A DNA stretch of 32,024 nt, taken from contig NZ_JAPMOU010000055.1 of NCBI RefSeq assembly GCF_028858535.1, positions 1 through 32,024 of the forward strand. The letters are read 5' to 3'. Within the stretch, counting starts at the first letter, position 1. Every line of letters begins with the position of its first letter. The notes below the pieces were generated by a model. The model did not search any database. It was given only the letters and a program-made list of their open reading frames with translations, and had not been told where the DNA came from. The stretch comes from Spartinivicinus poritis. Lineage in GTDB: Bacteria > Pseudomonadota > Gammaproteobacteria > Pseudomonadales > Zooshikellaceae. Made by a program: the position numbers and the translations under genes. Positions 16,092 through 25,634 of the stretch are shown one piece after another.

Positions 16092-17357
16092 ATGCGTCTA
16101 CTCCATACATCAGATTGGCACTTGGGCCAACACTTTATGAATAAAAGCCGAGAGGCTGAGCACCAGGCGTTTTTGGAGTGGTTACTGACCACAATTGATG
16201 AACAAAAAATAGACATATTAGTCGTAGCTGGTGACATTTTTGATACAGGCACGCCACCTAGCTATGCACGAAAGTTGTACAACAACTTGATGGTAGGGAT
16301 TCAAAATACTCACTGCCAGCAAGTGTTGATGGTAGGAGGTAACCATGACTCAGTCGCTGTGTTACACGAATCTCGCCGCATTCTATCTTGTTTAAATATC
16401 ACCGTTATTGGTGGCATATCAGACCACCTTGAAGAGCAAGTGCTTACAATCAAGAACAACAATGGTCATCCAACAGCCATTATCTGTGCAGTACCTTATA
16501 TTCGACCAAGAGACGTATTAAGCAGTCAAGCAGGACAAACTCAAATAGAAAAGCAGCAGAGTTTAGAACAAGCCATCGCTGATCATTATCAGCAGCTTTT
16601 TAATATTGCACAACAAAAGGCCAAAATCAGCAATCAAGCACAGCTTCTACCCATTATCATGACAGGTCACTTGGCCACAGTAGGGGGGCAATCTTCAGAA
16701 TCAGTGCGCGATATCTATATTGGTAGCTTGTCAGCCTTTCCTGCACGACACTTTCCCCCAGCCGACTATATTGCCTTAGGTCATCTACACAGTAGTCAAC
16801 AAGTGTCGGGGGTAGATCATATTCGCTATTCAGGGTCCCCTATTCCGCTGAGTTTTGATGAAGTGGATAACGCTAAGCAAGTGTTGTGTATTGAGCTGAC
16901 AAGTAATGGCTTGGCTTCTATCGAAAGTATTGAAGTACCCCGCTTTCAACCAATGGCTACCGTTAAAGGTAATTTAGCCGATATTGAGCAACAGCTTGAA
17001 CAGCTGGAAGCACCACCACAAGGGCAATCTACTTGGCTAGAAATCGTTATTCAGGAAGATGATTACTTGACTGATTTACAAGCTCGACTCCAACAGCTGA
17101 TCGCCGACAAACCTTTTGAAATATTGAAGTTAAAGCGAGCCCGCACCCAACAACAAACAATTGAGCGAGAAGCTAAAGAAACGCTAACAGATTTATCTCC
17201 TATCGATGTATTTCAACGGCGGCTAGCCCAAGAAACTATGGATGAGTCACTAAAAAATCAGTTAACGCAACATTTCAAAACCATACTAAATGAGATAAAA
17301 GAAGACGAGACTCAACCGACAACAAGCATAAGTTGCAAGGAAAAAGCTACTGTATAA
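16092..17357 (+). CDS. sbcD: Exonuclease subunit SbcD
   Basis: A 421-residue metallophosphoesterase nuclease, the Mre11 counterpart. It works with SbcC to cut hairpins, DNA ends with bound protein and palindromic structures formed at replication. Phosphoesterase motifs are in order: D8-W-H10, G47-D48 in VVAGDIFD, G-N84-H85-D86, a GH in MTGHLATVGG, and GHLHSS about residues 226-231. This is the full Mn-binding set. The C-terminal 100 residues form the DNA-capping region. Its stop (TAA) shares one base with the sbcC ATG, so translation is coupled. Shine-Dalgarno is weak. Confidence 0.95.
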   Translation: MRLLHTSDWHLGQHFMNKSREAEHQAFLEWLLTTIDEQKIDILVVAGDIFDTGTPPSYARKLYNNLMVGIQNTHCQQVLMVGGNHDSVAVLHESRRILSCLNITVIGGISDHLEEQVLTIKNNNGHPTAIICAVPYIRPRDVLSSQAGQTQIEKQQSLEQAIADHYQQLFNIAQQKAKISNQAQLLPIIMTGHLATVGGQSSESVRDIYIGSLSAFPARHFPPADYIALGHLHSSQQVSGVDHIRYSGSPIPLSFDEVDNAKQVLCIELTSNGLASIESIEVPRFQPMATVKGNLADIEQQLEQLEAPPQGQSTWLEIVIQEDDYLTDLQARLQQLIADKPFEILKLKRARTQQQTIEREAKETLTDLSPIDVFQRRLAQETMDESLKNQLTQHFKTILNEIKEDETQPTTSISCKEKATV

Positions 17358-20300
17358 TGAAAATCTTAAGCTTACGGTTAAAAAATATTAACTCCCTTAA
17401 AGGTGAATGGCTCATTGATTTTACTGCGCCAGACTTTGCTAACAATGGGCTCTTTGCTATTACAGGCCCAACTGGAGCAGGAAAAACAACATTACTAGAC
17501 GCCATCTGTTTAGCCCTATACCACGAAACTCCACGCTTAAAAGTGTCTGTTGCCAGCAATGACTTAATGAGCCGACACACAGCAGAATGCTCAGCTGAAG
17601 TAGAATTTGAAGTAAAAAATAACCGTTACCGAGCCAGTTGGCAGCAGCGACGCGCCAGAGGTAAATCTAAAGGAAAGTTACAATCTCCTGTAGCAGAACT
17701 CGCTATATTAAATGGTTCTACAAACAATGTGATTATTGCTGATAAATTAGCAGAAACTCGAAAACAAATAGAAGCTGTCACTGGTCTAGACTTTAGTCGC
17801 TTCACTAAGTCTATTTTGTTAGCCCAAGGAGGCTTTGCTGCTTTTTTGAATGCAAAGCCCAATGAACGAGCTGAATTATTAGAAGAATTAACTGGTACTG
17901 ATATTTATGGAAATATTTCCCAGCGGGTTTATGAGCATTGTCAACATGAAAAAAATAAATTATCACTGTTAAATGATAAAGTTAACATCACTGAGCCACT
18001 CAGCTCTGAAACAAAAAATCAAATAATTTCAAAGCAGGAAAGCCTAGCTAACACTACAAACCAGCTAGAAGTAGCATTAAAAGAGTATAGCCAAAAAAAA
18101 CAATGGTTAGAGCAAATAAGCGATTCCAAAGTAAAAATACAACAAACCAAAGATAAGATTGAGCAACACCAGAATACTATAACTCAAGCCACTCCTGATA
18201 TTAAAAAACTAGAAGCACACCAGCCTGCTTTAGAAATCAAACCAATCTATAAATCCTGGCAAGATGCAAACCAACGTTATAGCAATAATCAGCAGACTAT
18301 AGATGAATGTCTTAACGCACAAAAGTCAATTCAGGACTCCATCAAGCAAGCTGAACAACAGGTTAAATCACTAACAGAGACTTACCAACAATACCAAGCA
18401 AAACAAAATAAACTGGAGAAACTAGCTGATCAGGTGACGCCTCTAGACTATAAAATAGCAGACCTTATCAGTCAGAAGCAAAGGTTTGAAAGTGATTTAC
18501 AGAATCTAAAACAACAGCTAACGAAACAACAAAACTCTCTTAAAAACGCTAGTAGCCAACAAGCAGAGACTGAATCAAACTATATTAGTGCAAAAAACTA
18601 TCTAGACACACATTCACAACACAAATACTTAGCAGAAAAACTCCCATTATGGAAAGAACAACTAAAACAGCGACAAACTCTTAGTCAGCAAGAAAAAGAA
18701 TACACTAACAAAGTGTTATCTACCAAAAAATCAATTGAAGAAAAAAGCTATCAAATTAATGAAATTAATGTCGAACTTAATGCGTCTAGACTATTGTTAC
18801 AGGAGCAACAAAGTCAGCTGCAAATATTATCTAGCCAAATTAAACAGATATTAGGTGAATATAACAATGATACGCTTGAGAATGCTTATCACCAGTCAAT
18901 AGAGCAACGTCCTTTGTTAAAGGAGCTTGAAAAGCTGACCAAGCGCTACTATGAACTAACTGTTAAACAAAACAATCTTTTAAATAGTTACAATACAACT
19001 AAACAAAAGCTTGCTGAGCTGAATAGTAAAAAACAAGAAAAAAGTAAGATTAAAATAGCAATACAAGAGCATATTGCCAGTATTGAGAAAAATTTAAGCT
19101 TAGAGCTTAATATTCAAAGCTTATCAAAACATAGGCTTAAGCTACAAAAAGGCGATCCTTGCCCTTTGTGCGGTTCAGAAGAACACCCAGCAATAGCGGA
19201 ATACCAGCAGGTTGACCCATCAAAAACTGAACAACAGCTCCTCGCCAAGCGGAATGAGTTAACTGAAATAGAAGTCGTTTTAACATATAACAATAACGAA
19301 ACTATTACGATTAATCAGCAAATACAGTATAACCAACAGCAAATAGAAGATGTCATTCAAGAACTTAAAAAATGCGAAAATGAATGGCAGTTTGTCATAG
19401 ATAAATTACAAGTAGTGGCAGCAATAAATAATGAAAGCACTATTACCCAGCTTTTACAAACAGCTAATGAACAGCATGAGCAACTAACCAAACAATGGAA
19501 ACACTATAAAGCTGTCAATAAGCAGTTAACAGATCAACAGCAACACATTCAAAAAATGGAAGCCCAACAGCATGAGAATGATTTAAAACTACTAAATCAA
19601 GCCGTAGAGAATCTACAAGCTCAACACCAGACTGAAACGAAAGAATTAAAGAATACTCAGCAACAGCTGGCTGAATTAGAAGCTATTCTTAACCAGGAGT
19701 TTGCTGTTTTTAATGACTCTCTACCTAATGTAGCTAATCAAAATGACTGGCTAAGCAAACAAAACTTATCAAGCCAAACATACCAACAAACTCAACAACA
19801 GCATAATGAACTACTGCAGGCATTAGCTGATAATAAGTTAGTTATTAATAGCTTAGAAAAAGATACCAAGCAAACAGTCAGCTTAATAGAAGACTCAACT
19901 AATTCATTAAGTGCAGTTAATAATCAATTAACAATACTCCAGTCAGAACGTTATGCTCTTTTTGGTGATAAACAAATTGATACTGAGCGCCGTCAATTAA
20001 AAGAGCAGTTAAGTGTTAAAGAGCAGCAATTGCAAAAAGCTAAGGACCAGTTGAACCACCAGAACCAAAATCATAATCAGCTTAAAGGGCAAATAACTAC
20101 ACTACAGCAAAGCAAGCAAGTATTAACCAAACAGCTACAAGAAACCTCTCAGCAATGGCAGCAAGCCTTAACTGATAGCCCATTTGTCAGCCAGCAATCA
20201 TTTGAACAGGCTATATTATCACCTATTGAATATCAGCAATTAAAACAATTAAAACGACAGCTTGATAATGAGCAGCAACGCAATCAGGGATTATTGCAAG

Positions 20301-21025
20301 ATGCAGAACAAACACTAAGTGATTTGCAGGCAAAGCAACTCACAGGACTTACAATTTCTGAAATCAATCACCAGCTAACCGAACTTGTTAAACAACAAAA
20401 ACAAACACAAGAAGACATGGCTGAACTGAAAGCTACCCTAAAAGCAGATGAAACAGCACAACAAAAGCAGCAATCATTATTAGCAGAAATTCAGCAACAA
20501 CAGTCTATTACAGATGTCTGGGTAAAGTTAGACAGCCTGATCGGATCAGCTAAAGGCGACAAGTTTCGTCGTTTTGCCCAAGGTGTCACCTTAGACCACT
20601 TAGTATATCTGGCTAATCAACATATACAGCGATTACATGGCCGCTACCAACTGAAGCGCAAACTTACTGAAGAGCTAGACTTAGTAGTAGTTGACACCTG
20701 GCAAGCAGATGTAGAAAGAGACACCAAAACCTTATCAGGTGGAGAGAGTTTTTTAATTAGCCTTGCATTAGCCTTAGCACTCTCTGACTTGGTAAGCCAT
20801 AAAACATCAATCGACTCTTTATTTTTAGACGAAGGATTCGGTACCCTTGATGCTGAAACACTCGATACAGCTCTTGATGCCTTAGATGCACTCAACGCTA
20901 GTGGTAAGATGGTAGGAATTATTTCTCATGTTGATGCACTAAAAGAAAGAATTCCTACCCAAATTCAAGTCAAAAAGAGTAATGGTTTGGGTTATAGTAA
21001 ATTGGATAAGCGGTTTGCTGTATAA
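17357..21025 (+). CDS. sbcC: Exonuclease subunit SbcC (Rad50-like SMC ATPase)
   Basis: A 1222-residue ATPase from ATG 17357, overlapping the sbcD stop (TAATG) and preceded by AAGGAAAAA. A TTG eight codons upstream is less likely. It holds Walker A GPTGAGKT (37-44), a Q-loop region with ILLAQGGFAAFL, two long Gln/Lys/Glu-rich coiled-coil arms, a zinc hook C602-P-L-C605, the ABC signature LSGGES near 1126 and Walker B LFLDEG with D1158-E1159. With SbcD it forms the membrane-free nucleoid end-processing complex. The coiled coil is unusually glutamine-rich and contains short A runs. Length is normal to slightly long for the family. Confidence 0.95.
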   Translation: MKILSLRLKNINSLKGEWLIDFTAPDFANNGLFAITGPTGAGKTTLLDAICLALYHETPRLKVSVASNDLMSRHTAECSAEVEFEVKNNRYRASWQQRRARGKSKGKLQSPVAELAILNGSTNNVIIADKLAETRKQIEAVTGLDFSRFTKSILLAQGGFAAFLNAKPNERAELLEELTGTDIYGNISQRVYEHCQHEKNKLSLLNDKVNITEPLSSETKNQIISKQESLANTTNQLEVALKEYSQKKQWLEQISDSKVKIQQTKDKIEQHQNTITQATPDIKKLEAHQPALEIKPIYKSWQDANQRYSNNQQTIDECLNAQKSIQDSIKQAEQQVKSLTETYQQYQAKQNKLEKLADQVTPLDYKIADLISQKQRFESDLQNLKQQLTKQQNSLKNASSQQAETESNYISAKNYLDTHSQHKYLAEKLPLWKEQLKQRQTLSQQEKEYTNKVLSTKKSIEEKSYQINEINVELNASRLLLQEQQSQLQILSSQIKQILGEYNNDTLENAYHQSIEQRPLLKELEKLTKRYYELTVKQNNLLNSYNTTKQKLAELNSKKQEKSKIKIAIQEHIASIEKNLSLELNIQSLSKHRLKLQKGDPCPLCGSEEHPAIAEYQQVDPSKTEQQLLAKRNELTEIEVVLTYNNNETITINQQIQYNQQQIEDVIQELKKCENEWQFVIDKLQVVAAINNESTITQLLQTANEQHEQLTKQWKHYKAVNKQLTDQQQHIQKMEAQQHENDLKLLNQAVENLQAQHQTETKELKNTQQQLAELEAILNQEFAVFNDSLPNVANQNDWLSKQNLSSQTYQQTQQQHNELLQALADNKLVINSLEKDTKQTVSLIEDSTNSLSAVNNQLTILQSERYALFGDKQIDTERRQLKEQLSVKEQQLQKAKDQLNHQNQNHNQLKGQITTLQQSKQVLTKQLQETSQQWQQALTDSPFVSQQSFEQAILSPIEYQQLKQLKRQLDNEQQRNQGLLQDAEQTLSDLQAKQLTGLTISEINHQLTELVKQQKQTQEDMAELKATLKADETAQQKQQSLLAEIQQQQSITDVWVKLDSLIGSAKGDKFRRFAQGVTLDHLVYLANQHIQRLHGRYQLKRKLTEELDLVVVDTWQADVERDTKTLSGGESFLISLALALALSDLVSHKTSIDSLFLDEGFGTLDAETLDTALDALDALNASGKMVGIISHVDALKERIPTQIQVKKSNGLGYSKLDKRFAV

Positions 21026-21070
21026 AAACACTATGTGTGCAAGCTTTGCTCCTAATCCCCTTAACACTGA

Positions 21071-21104
21071 GCCTGGAATATAATTCATTTTTTTAATTCC
21101 AGGC
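21071..21104 (+). terminator. Hairpin after sbcC
   Basis: GCCTGGAA (21071-21078) pairs with TTCCAGGC (21097-21104); the pairing extends one further A-T. The loop is AT-rich. It follows the sbcC stop by 45 bases. The T run is in the loop, not after the stem, so termination efficiency is uncertain. Confidence 0.45.
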
Positions 21105-21118
21105 TAAATATTGGTGAC

Positions 21119-21245
21119 TATAGCCAAAGCGAATGGCTTTTAGGGGCGGCCGTCGAGTGATGAGCCCCATGACTATATGTATTTATAAATGATTGGGTGA
21201 ATAGTGACGACAACAAACCCTAAAAATCATTCGAGAATAATATAG
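21119..21245. repeat. Interspersed palindromic repeat, copy A (about 127 bp)
   Basis: It begins TATAGCCAAAGCGAATGG and ends with CCCTAAAAATCATTCGAG and then TATAG. The two ends are imperfect inverted repeats sharing a CGAATG core and a TTTTAGGG block. The interior has a GGGGCGGCCGTCGAGTG stretch and GATGAGCCCC. It matches copy B at 30104-30232 at roughly 85% in the same orientation. It lies between the convergent sbcC and solute-binding protein genes. Confidence 0.8.
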
Positions 21246-21295
21246 TTTATTTACTATCATAGCTATGGTTAGATCCTACCCTGATACAAACAAAT

Positions 21296-22039
21296 TCAAG
21301 GAGAAATATTATGCTTTTTTATAATTTTATTTTTAATATCATCATTATAAATTTCTTTAAATGCATTATTTAACTTATTATAGACCTCATTAGAGGTATT
21401 ATTACTAACAGCCATGTAGTAGTTATATTTAAAAGTCATTATTGCTGGATAGACGTCCTCAAATTTGAGGCCTAGCTTTTTCAGTCTAATGGGTAAAGTG
21501 ATGTTATTTCCAGAAATCAAGTCCACTTTAAATGCATATAGCTTCTTAATATTTTCTTCTTCTGAAACAGAAATACTCAGCGCTTTCTTTTCTTCAAATC
21601 CTACTGAACTTAAAAACTGATGACTAACATCGCCTCGCATAACCCCAACAATATATTCTTTTGCATCACTGACATTTGAAAGAGCAATGTCTCTCCGACT
21701 ACTTAGCTTATATAGGTAAAATTGCTTACCTGAAAATAGTGGTCCTATCCACTTAAATAGGGACTCTCTTTCTGGAGTACGTAAAATGGTATAAATGATT
21801 ACATTAGGTTTATATAGAGCAATTTGATATGATCGAGCCCAAGGATATAAGTGAATGCTATATTTATAGTTTGCCTTTGCTAATACTTTTTTAACTACTT
21901 CTGTTGAGGCCCCAACAACTTGGCCTTTTTCGCGATAATTATAGGGAGGCCAATTCTCTGTCACCACTAATAATTCATTAGCACTTAGCTGTAACATGCT
22001 AGCAATAACAATCATCAAGCTTAAGCTTTTTACTATCAT
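21296..22039 (-). CDS. Second orphan family-3 solute-binding protein
   Basis: A 247-residue exported protein. The signal peptide (about 1-20) ends LSANE. The mature start LLVVTENWPPYNYREKGQVVG is the typical family-3 opening, followed by YPWARSYQIALYKPN and TPERESLFKWIGPL, blocks shared with the protein at 6843-7607. VGVMRGDVSHQFL corresponds to the central ligand-binding strand. No transporter genes are adjacent. The two proteins are paralogues but clearly diverged. Ligand is unknown; polar amino acids are the usual class. Confidence 0.85.
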   Translation of the reverse strand: MIVKSLSLMIVIASMLQLSANELLVVTENWPPYNYREKGQVVGASTEVVKKVLAKANYKYSIHLYPWARSYQIALYKPNVIIYTILRTPERESLFKWIGPLFSGKQFYLYKLSSRRDIALSNVSDAKEYIVGVMRGDVSHQFLSSVGFEEKKALSISVSEEENIKKLYAFKVDLISGNNITLPIRLKKLGLKFEDVYPAIMTFKYNYYMAVSNNTSNEVYNKLNNAFKEIYNDDIKNKIIKKHNISP

Positions 22040-22132
22040 TTGGTTATATAGCCTACAAGCAAACTAAGCTTAATTATAGCTTCAGCTATTGCGCTTCCAA
22101 ATATTTACTATTCAAGAGATAAGGGAACACCT

Positions 22133-22165
22133 TTGCAATAAATACATGAATTATGTACAATTCAT
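22133..22165 (+). promoter_or_regulatory. Promoter with dyad operator before the glutaredoxin-like gene
   Basis: TTGCAA (22133-22138), a 17-base spacer and TACAAT (22156-22161) form a near-consensus promoter. A perfect dyad, ATGAATT (22146-22152), six bases and AATTCAT (22159-22165), covers the spacer and -10. A bound repressor there would block the polymerase. Confidence 0.5.
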
Positions 22166-22219
22166 ATCCTTTATTTTCAGTTTTATCCTGAGTCAAGAAG
22201 ATGTAGGAGTAACCACCCG

Positions 22220-22690
22220 ATGCTAAGGACAACAGCTTTTAACACGGTATTTCTGTTTATCACCGCAATGTTGGCCAACATCGCCAGTGCTGAAATTTAT
22301 CGATGGGTAGATCAAAATGGCAAAGTTCACTTCAGCGACAAGAAGCCGCAACATAAGCAAGTAAACACTGTTAATATCAATCAAACCAATACTTACCAAA
22401 ATGTTGAGTTAAAGCCTTTAGGGCCTTCTTCCGTTAGCACTAACAGAAAGCGTAATAAAGGGGTTGTCATGTATAGTGCTGAGTGGTGCGGTTACTGCAA
22501 AGTTGCACGCAATTATTTCCAGTCAAAAAATATTCCATTTAAAGAGTATGATATTGAAAAAAGCCAAAAAGGCCGTGATGATTTTAATAAGCTGGGTGGC
22601 GGCGGTGTACCACTTATTTTGGTAGGTAAAAAAAGAATGTCAGGCTTTACTCAGCAACGATTTGACAATTTATATTACCGAAAAAAGTGA
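22220..22690 (+). CDS. Periplasmic DUF4124-glutaredoxin fusion protein
   Basis: A 156-residue exported protein. The signal peptide (1-24) ends NIASA. EIYRWVDQNGKVHFSDKKP is the DUF4124 opening, a small beta module common in proteobacterial envelope proteins. Residues 80-156 form a glutaredoxin domain with the active-site pair C90-G-Y-C93 and a cis-Pro region GGGGVPLILVGKKR. It probably reduces or exchanges disulphides in the envelope. The ATG follows AGGAG at a slightly long spacing. The stop lies one base from the stop of the convergent HlyD-like gene. Confidence 0.85.
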   Translation: MLRTTAFNTVFLFITAMLANIASAEIYRWVDQNGKVHFSDKKPQHKQVNTVNINQTNTYQNVELKPLGPSSVSTNRKRNKGVVMYSAEWCGYCKVARNYFQSKNIPFKEYDIEKSQKGRDDFNKLGGGGVPLILVGKKRMSGFTQQRFDNLYYRKK

Positions 22691-22691
22691 T

Positions 22692-23603
22692 CTACTGTTG
22701 TAACTTTGTCTTGTGCAAGGCTTTTGGCCAGTCTGCCTTAGGATTAAGCTTAATATAAGCCTTACCCTCCATAACAGGTTCTAGTTTATCCAAGTGGTTA
22801 GCTAAATAATCTCCAGTAATCTTTAGCCTTAACGGATAAAACAAATCATTACTTTGTGCAGTTCCTTCAATCACAATGTGATCTTTTTTTGCAGTTGGAG
22901 AAATAAAGGTTATTGTTGCAGGGATAATGATATCATCTAAATTAAACAACGTAATCCTTGCTTCAGAGTTAAGCTCAGCTAAATTTGCTTGTTCTTTCTC
23001 AAGAAAAATCAACATCTCAGCACCTGTTGCATTCATCATTTCTAGCAAAACCGTATCAGGTTTAATTCGCTGATTTTTTTTCACTTTTATTTGTAAAACT
23101 TTACCAGAAGCAGGCGCTTTTATCTTTGTATAAGCTAACTGTTGCTTCAAAACCGTTATTTGTTGCTGTAAATGAGAGACTGCCTCTTGGTTGATAGTGT
23201 CCATTTCCCGTGCTAATTGACAACCAAGTTGAGCTAATTCAAGTGCTTTATTTTTTTTTGATTCAACTGGGGGACAATTACTCACTGGCTTACTGTTTTG
23301 CTTCTGCAACAAAGCTAAACGTTCCTCAACTTTGGTTATTTGATTGTTAATTGGAGTTTTACTTAGCTCCAGAAGTAATTGTCCTTGTTTGACAATGGCT
23401 CCTCCCTGAACTCTGACTCGCTTTATTTTACCAGATATGACGCTGGTTAAATTAATAATAGGTAGTTTCAGCTCACTCTTCGCAATAGCAATACCAGGGT
23501 ATACATGACTATATATAAACCAACTGATAATACCAGCAAAGACAATAAAGAGTATGACAGCAGACGAATACTGCCAAGGTTTTAAATAATAAAACTCTTT
23601 CAT
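22692..23603 (-). CDS. HlyD-type membrane fusion protein
   Basis: A 303-residue periplasmic adaptor anchored in the inner membrane. ATG 23603 is favoured because GAAGAG lies six bases upstream; a GTG at 23630 would add nine residues. One membrane helix (YSSAVILFIVFAGIISWFIY) follows a short cytoplasmic end. Two lipoyl half-motifs, SGKIKRVRVQGGAIVKQGQLLLEL and APASGKVLQIKVKKNQRIKP, flank a coiled-coil hairpin that contains two Cys, and a beta-barrel region follows. A9 at 23251-23259 sits in the hairpin coding part. No ABC, MFS or outer-membrane partner is adjacent, so the exported substrate is unknown. Confidence 0.8.
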   Translation of the reverse strand: MKEFYYLKPWQYSSAVILFIVFAGIISWFIYSHVYPGIAIAKSELKLPIINLTSVISGKIKRVRVQGGAIVKQGQLLLELSKTPINNQITKVEERLALLQKQNSKPVSNCPPVESKKNKALELAQLGCQLAREMDTINQEAVSHLQQQITVLKQQLAYTKIKAPASGKVLQIKVKKNQRIKPDTVLLEMMNATGAEMLIFLEKEQANLAELNSEARITLFNLDDIIIPATITFISPTAKKDHIVIEGTAQSNDLFYPLRLKITGDYLANHLDKLEPVMEGKAYIKLNPKADWPKALHKTKLQQ

Positions 23604-23695
23604 ACCATACTCTTCATGTATCCTTAACACCCTATTACTTAAAGAATAGAAGTTGATATCAGCTACTCATCAATCACCTCTTATATACCCAAAGC

Positions 23696-24331
23696 CTAAA
23701 TGTCATTCGAAAAGAGTGTAAATCTTTCGCCTTTAAATATCCGCTTAGGGTTCCCACGTTCTAATGCCGTGTGTTGCTGCCAACGCTTAACACTTTCTGC
23801 TGCTATAGCCGTTTGCTCCAACTCATCCAATTTTTCTTGCAGTCTAAATAAAGCAAGTTTCTTATTACTATGCTGGCTACGTTGGCTTTGCACAGTACAC
23901 TGTATACCTGTGGGTATATGAGTAACCTGCACAGCTGAGTCAGTGGTATTAACATGCTGTCCTCCCGCCCCTTGAGAACGGCAAGTGGTGATTTTGACTT
24001 GCTCCCTTGGGATCGAAAAATCTTTTACAGGCCAATAGCGGCCAGAAAAAAACCAGTTTTTACGTTTATGTCCACGCCGAAACTGGCTTTCACTCTGCCA
24101 CAACAAAGAACCCTGCCAACGTTGAGCAAATACTTCTGCCTCAGTCCCTGCTACTGTATAAAGCACCGAATAACAGCAGCCTTTATCATTGGCCACTATT
24201 CTTTCAACCTCGTTCAGTTCAATATCAAACTGTTTTGCTTCCTCTTCTAGATAGCGTGCTGCTAAAGTAACAGCGCGAGCACACTCCACTGGTCCACGCC
24301 CTGCGCTTAGCTGTAACCAAAACATCAACAT
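23696..24331 (-). CDS. prfH: Release-factor homologue PrfH
   Basis: A 211-residue class I release factor relative. It carries the peptidyl-hydrolysis motif G123-G-Q125 inside [19 protein letters not shown], followed by a basic helix ([19 protein letters not shown]), but no codon-recognition domain of RF1/RF2 size. PrfH is known to release nascent chains from ribosomes cut in the 16S decoding centre, after which RtcB2 reseals the rRNA. It overlaps the rtcB2 stop: ATG 24331 lies inside the last rtcB2 codons, and an in-frame ATG at 24325 forms a TGATG junction with the stop, so either could be used. Coupled translation with rtcB2 is likely. Confidence 0.9.
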   Translation of the reverse strand: MLMFWLQLSAGRGPVECARAVTLAARYLEEEAKQFDIELNEVERIVANDKGCCYSVLYTVAGTEAEVFAQRWQGSLLWQSESQFRRGHKRKNWFFSGRYWPVKDFSIPREQVKITTCRSQGAGGQHVNTTDSAVQVTHIPTGIQCTVQSQRSQHSNKKLALFRLQEKLDELEQTAIAAESVKRWQQHTALERGNPKRIFKGERFTLFSNDI

Positions 24332-25485
24332 CCCCCACTCTTCGCTGTTTTGTAGGTGAGAATGGGTTTAAGGCTAGCAATCAGTTCAATTAGCCCTGCA
24401 TTTTTTAAGTCTTGAATAACTTGGTCTATCGACTTATAAGCTTGCGGAGCCTCCTCATAAAGCAACGCCTTATTTTTACAAACCACATGACTGCCCAATG
24501 ACGTTTTCTGTAAGTCTTGTACCCGATATTTATTAGATAACCGCGCTTTAGCTTCAGAACGCTGCCATTTTCTTCCTGCTCCATGTGCTAATGAAAATAA
24601 TCCAGTAGCACTTTTAACAGGCTTTACCAGATAAGTCAGAGCCCCTCTGGAACCTGGTATTGCAACAATTCCCTGATCGCTCGGTGTAGCACCTTTACGA
24701 TGTAGCCAACCCATTCCCTGCTGGTTAGACACCAGGTTATGGGTAACATCCAGCAACGGATCAGCATCTATATTCAGTGTAGCCATTATTTGCTTGGCAA
24801 TTAATGTTCGATTAGCGCAAGCCCACTGAACAGCATCGTTATGTTTTTGTAAATATTCAATTCCTGCATCAGAGTCAACCGCAATACCCGCCGAGTTAAA
24901 TTGAGCAATATGCTGATTGAGAATTTCATGACCATAACCGCGAGAGCCACTATGCACCAATAGCTGTACATGTTTTTTTGATAAATGAATAGCGTCAGCA
25001 AGTGTTTGATCAAATATAGTCTCAACTACTTGTAACTCAGCAAAGTGGTTGCCACCACCAATACTACCCAATGCTCTATCAAAATCGCTATTAATAACAC
25101 CAAACTGTTGCTTGGTTTGCTCTATTTCATCTTGCCAGTCCCGATTAAGTGGTTCATCTAAAACAGCTAACTTATCTATCCACCGCGATATTTTAAGCTT
25201 ATTTATTGGTTTATCAGTTTGCCAAAGCCCCATACCACAGCCTATATCACTACCTACCAAATAAGGATACAAGGTATTTTTACTTAAAAATGCAGCGCCT
25301 ATAGGGTAACTTTTACCAGGATGCAAATCTGGCATACCTGCAACTTTCAGCATATCAGGCAATTTAGCTGAAAACGTTAATTGCTCAATTGCTTTCCCTT
25401 CAATCCAGGTTTTATTTGATGCAATAAGTTCAATATTATCAGCAATATATTGAATGGAGTTTAATGTGCCCATTATATTTTCCAT
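24325..25485 (-). CDS. rtcB2: RNA ligase RtcB2 (PrfH-linked RtcB)
   Basis: A 386-residue GTP- and Mn-dependent 3'-phosphate/5'-OH RNA ligase. Conserved metal and catalytic residues are visible: D80 and C83 in [10 protein letters not shown]147 in GGGNH, H178 in [12 protein letters not shown]249 in DVTHN, and H301 in [13 protein letters not shown], the guanylylated His. It is shorter than E. coli RtcB (408), as is usual for the PrfH-linked clade. The partner gene prfH follows with an overlap. Start choice is ATG 25485, or ATG 25473 (MGTLNS), which has GGAAA at good spacing. A structured leader and a 22-codon ORF lie upstream. Confidence 0.9.
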   Translation of the reverse strand: MENIMGTLNSIQYIADNIELIASNKTWIEGKAIEQLTFSAKLPDMLKVAGMPDLHPGKSYPIGAAFLSKNTLYPYLVGSDIGCGMGLWQTDKPINKLKISRWIDKLAVLDEPLNRDWQDEIEQTKQQFGVINSDFDRALGSIGGGNHFAELQVVETIFDQTLADAIHLSKKHVQLLVHSGSRGYGHEILNQHIAQFNSAGIAVDSDAGIEYLQKHNDAVQWACANRTLIAKQIMATLNIDADPLLDVTHNLVSNQQGMGWLHRKGATPSDQGIVAIPGSRGALTYLVKPVKSATGLFSLAHGAGRKWQRSEAKARLSNKYRVQDLQKTSLGSHVVCKNKALLYEEAPQAYKSIDQVIQDLKNAGLIELIASLKPILTYKTAKSGGC

Positions 25486-25494
25486 ATTGATTAG

Positions 25495-25539
25495 ATGAGC
25501 GATTTAGCCAGATATACCAATAGGTATAGGCATGCTCAT
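25495..25539 (-). promoter_or_regulatory. Structured leader immediately upstream of rtcB2
   Basis: On the minus strand ATGAGC (25539-25534) pairs with GCTCAT (25500-25495), enclosing a perfect dyad TATACC-TATT-GGTATA (25528-25513). The hairpin ends ten bases before the rtcB2 ATG. The block CATGCCTA (plus-strand 25527-25534), which overlaps these stems, is also exactly complementary to TAGGCATG containing the stop codon of the upstream 22-codon ORF (25630-25637). The two pairings exclude each other, as in a leader switch. Confidence 0.5.
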
Positions 25540-25634
25540 TTAATGAATAATTTTTTAATCAGACAGGGCTAACAAAGGAAAGAATATGAAGAAATGTAAC
25601 TGGCGGGAGTTATTAATAAACTAACTAAACATGC

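Noticed and set aside
18091-18101. A8 run in sbcC as a phase-variation tract
   Set aside because: A runs are common in this AT-rich, Lys-rich coiled-coil coding sequence, and loss of SbcC would have no clear adaptive switching benefit.
21119-21245. The 127-bp repeat as a classical ERIC element
   Set aside because: Size and symmetry fit, but the conserved ERIC core sequence is absent.
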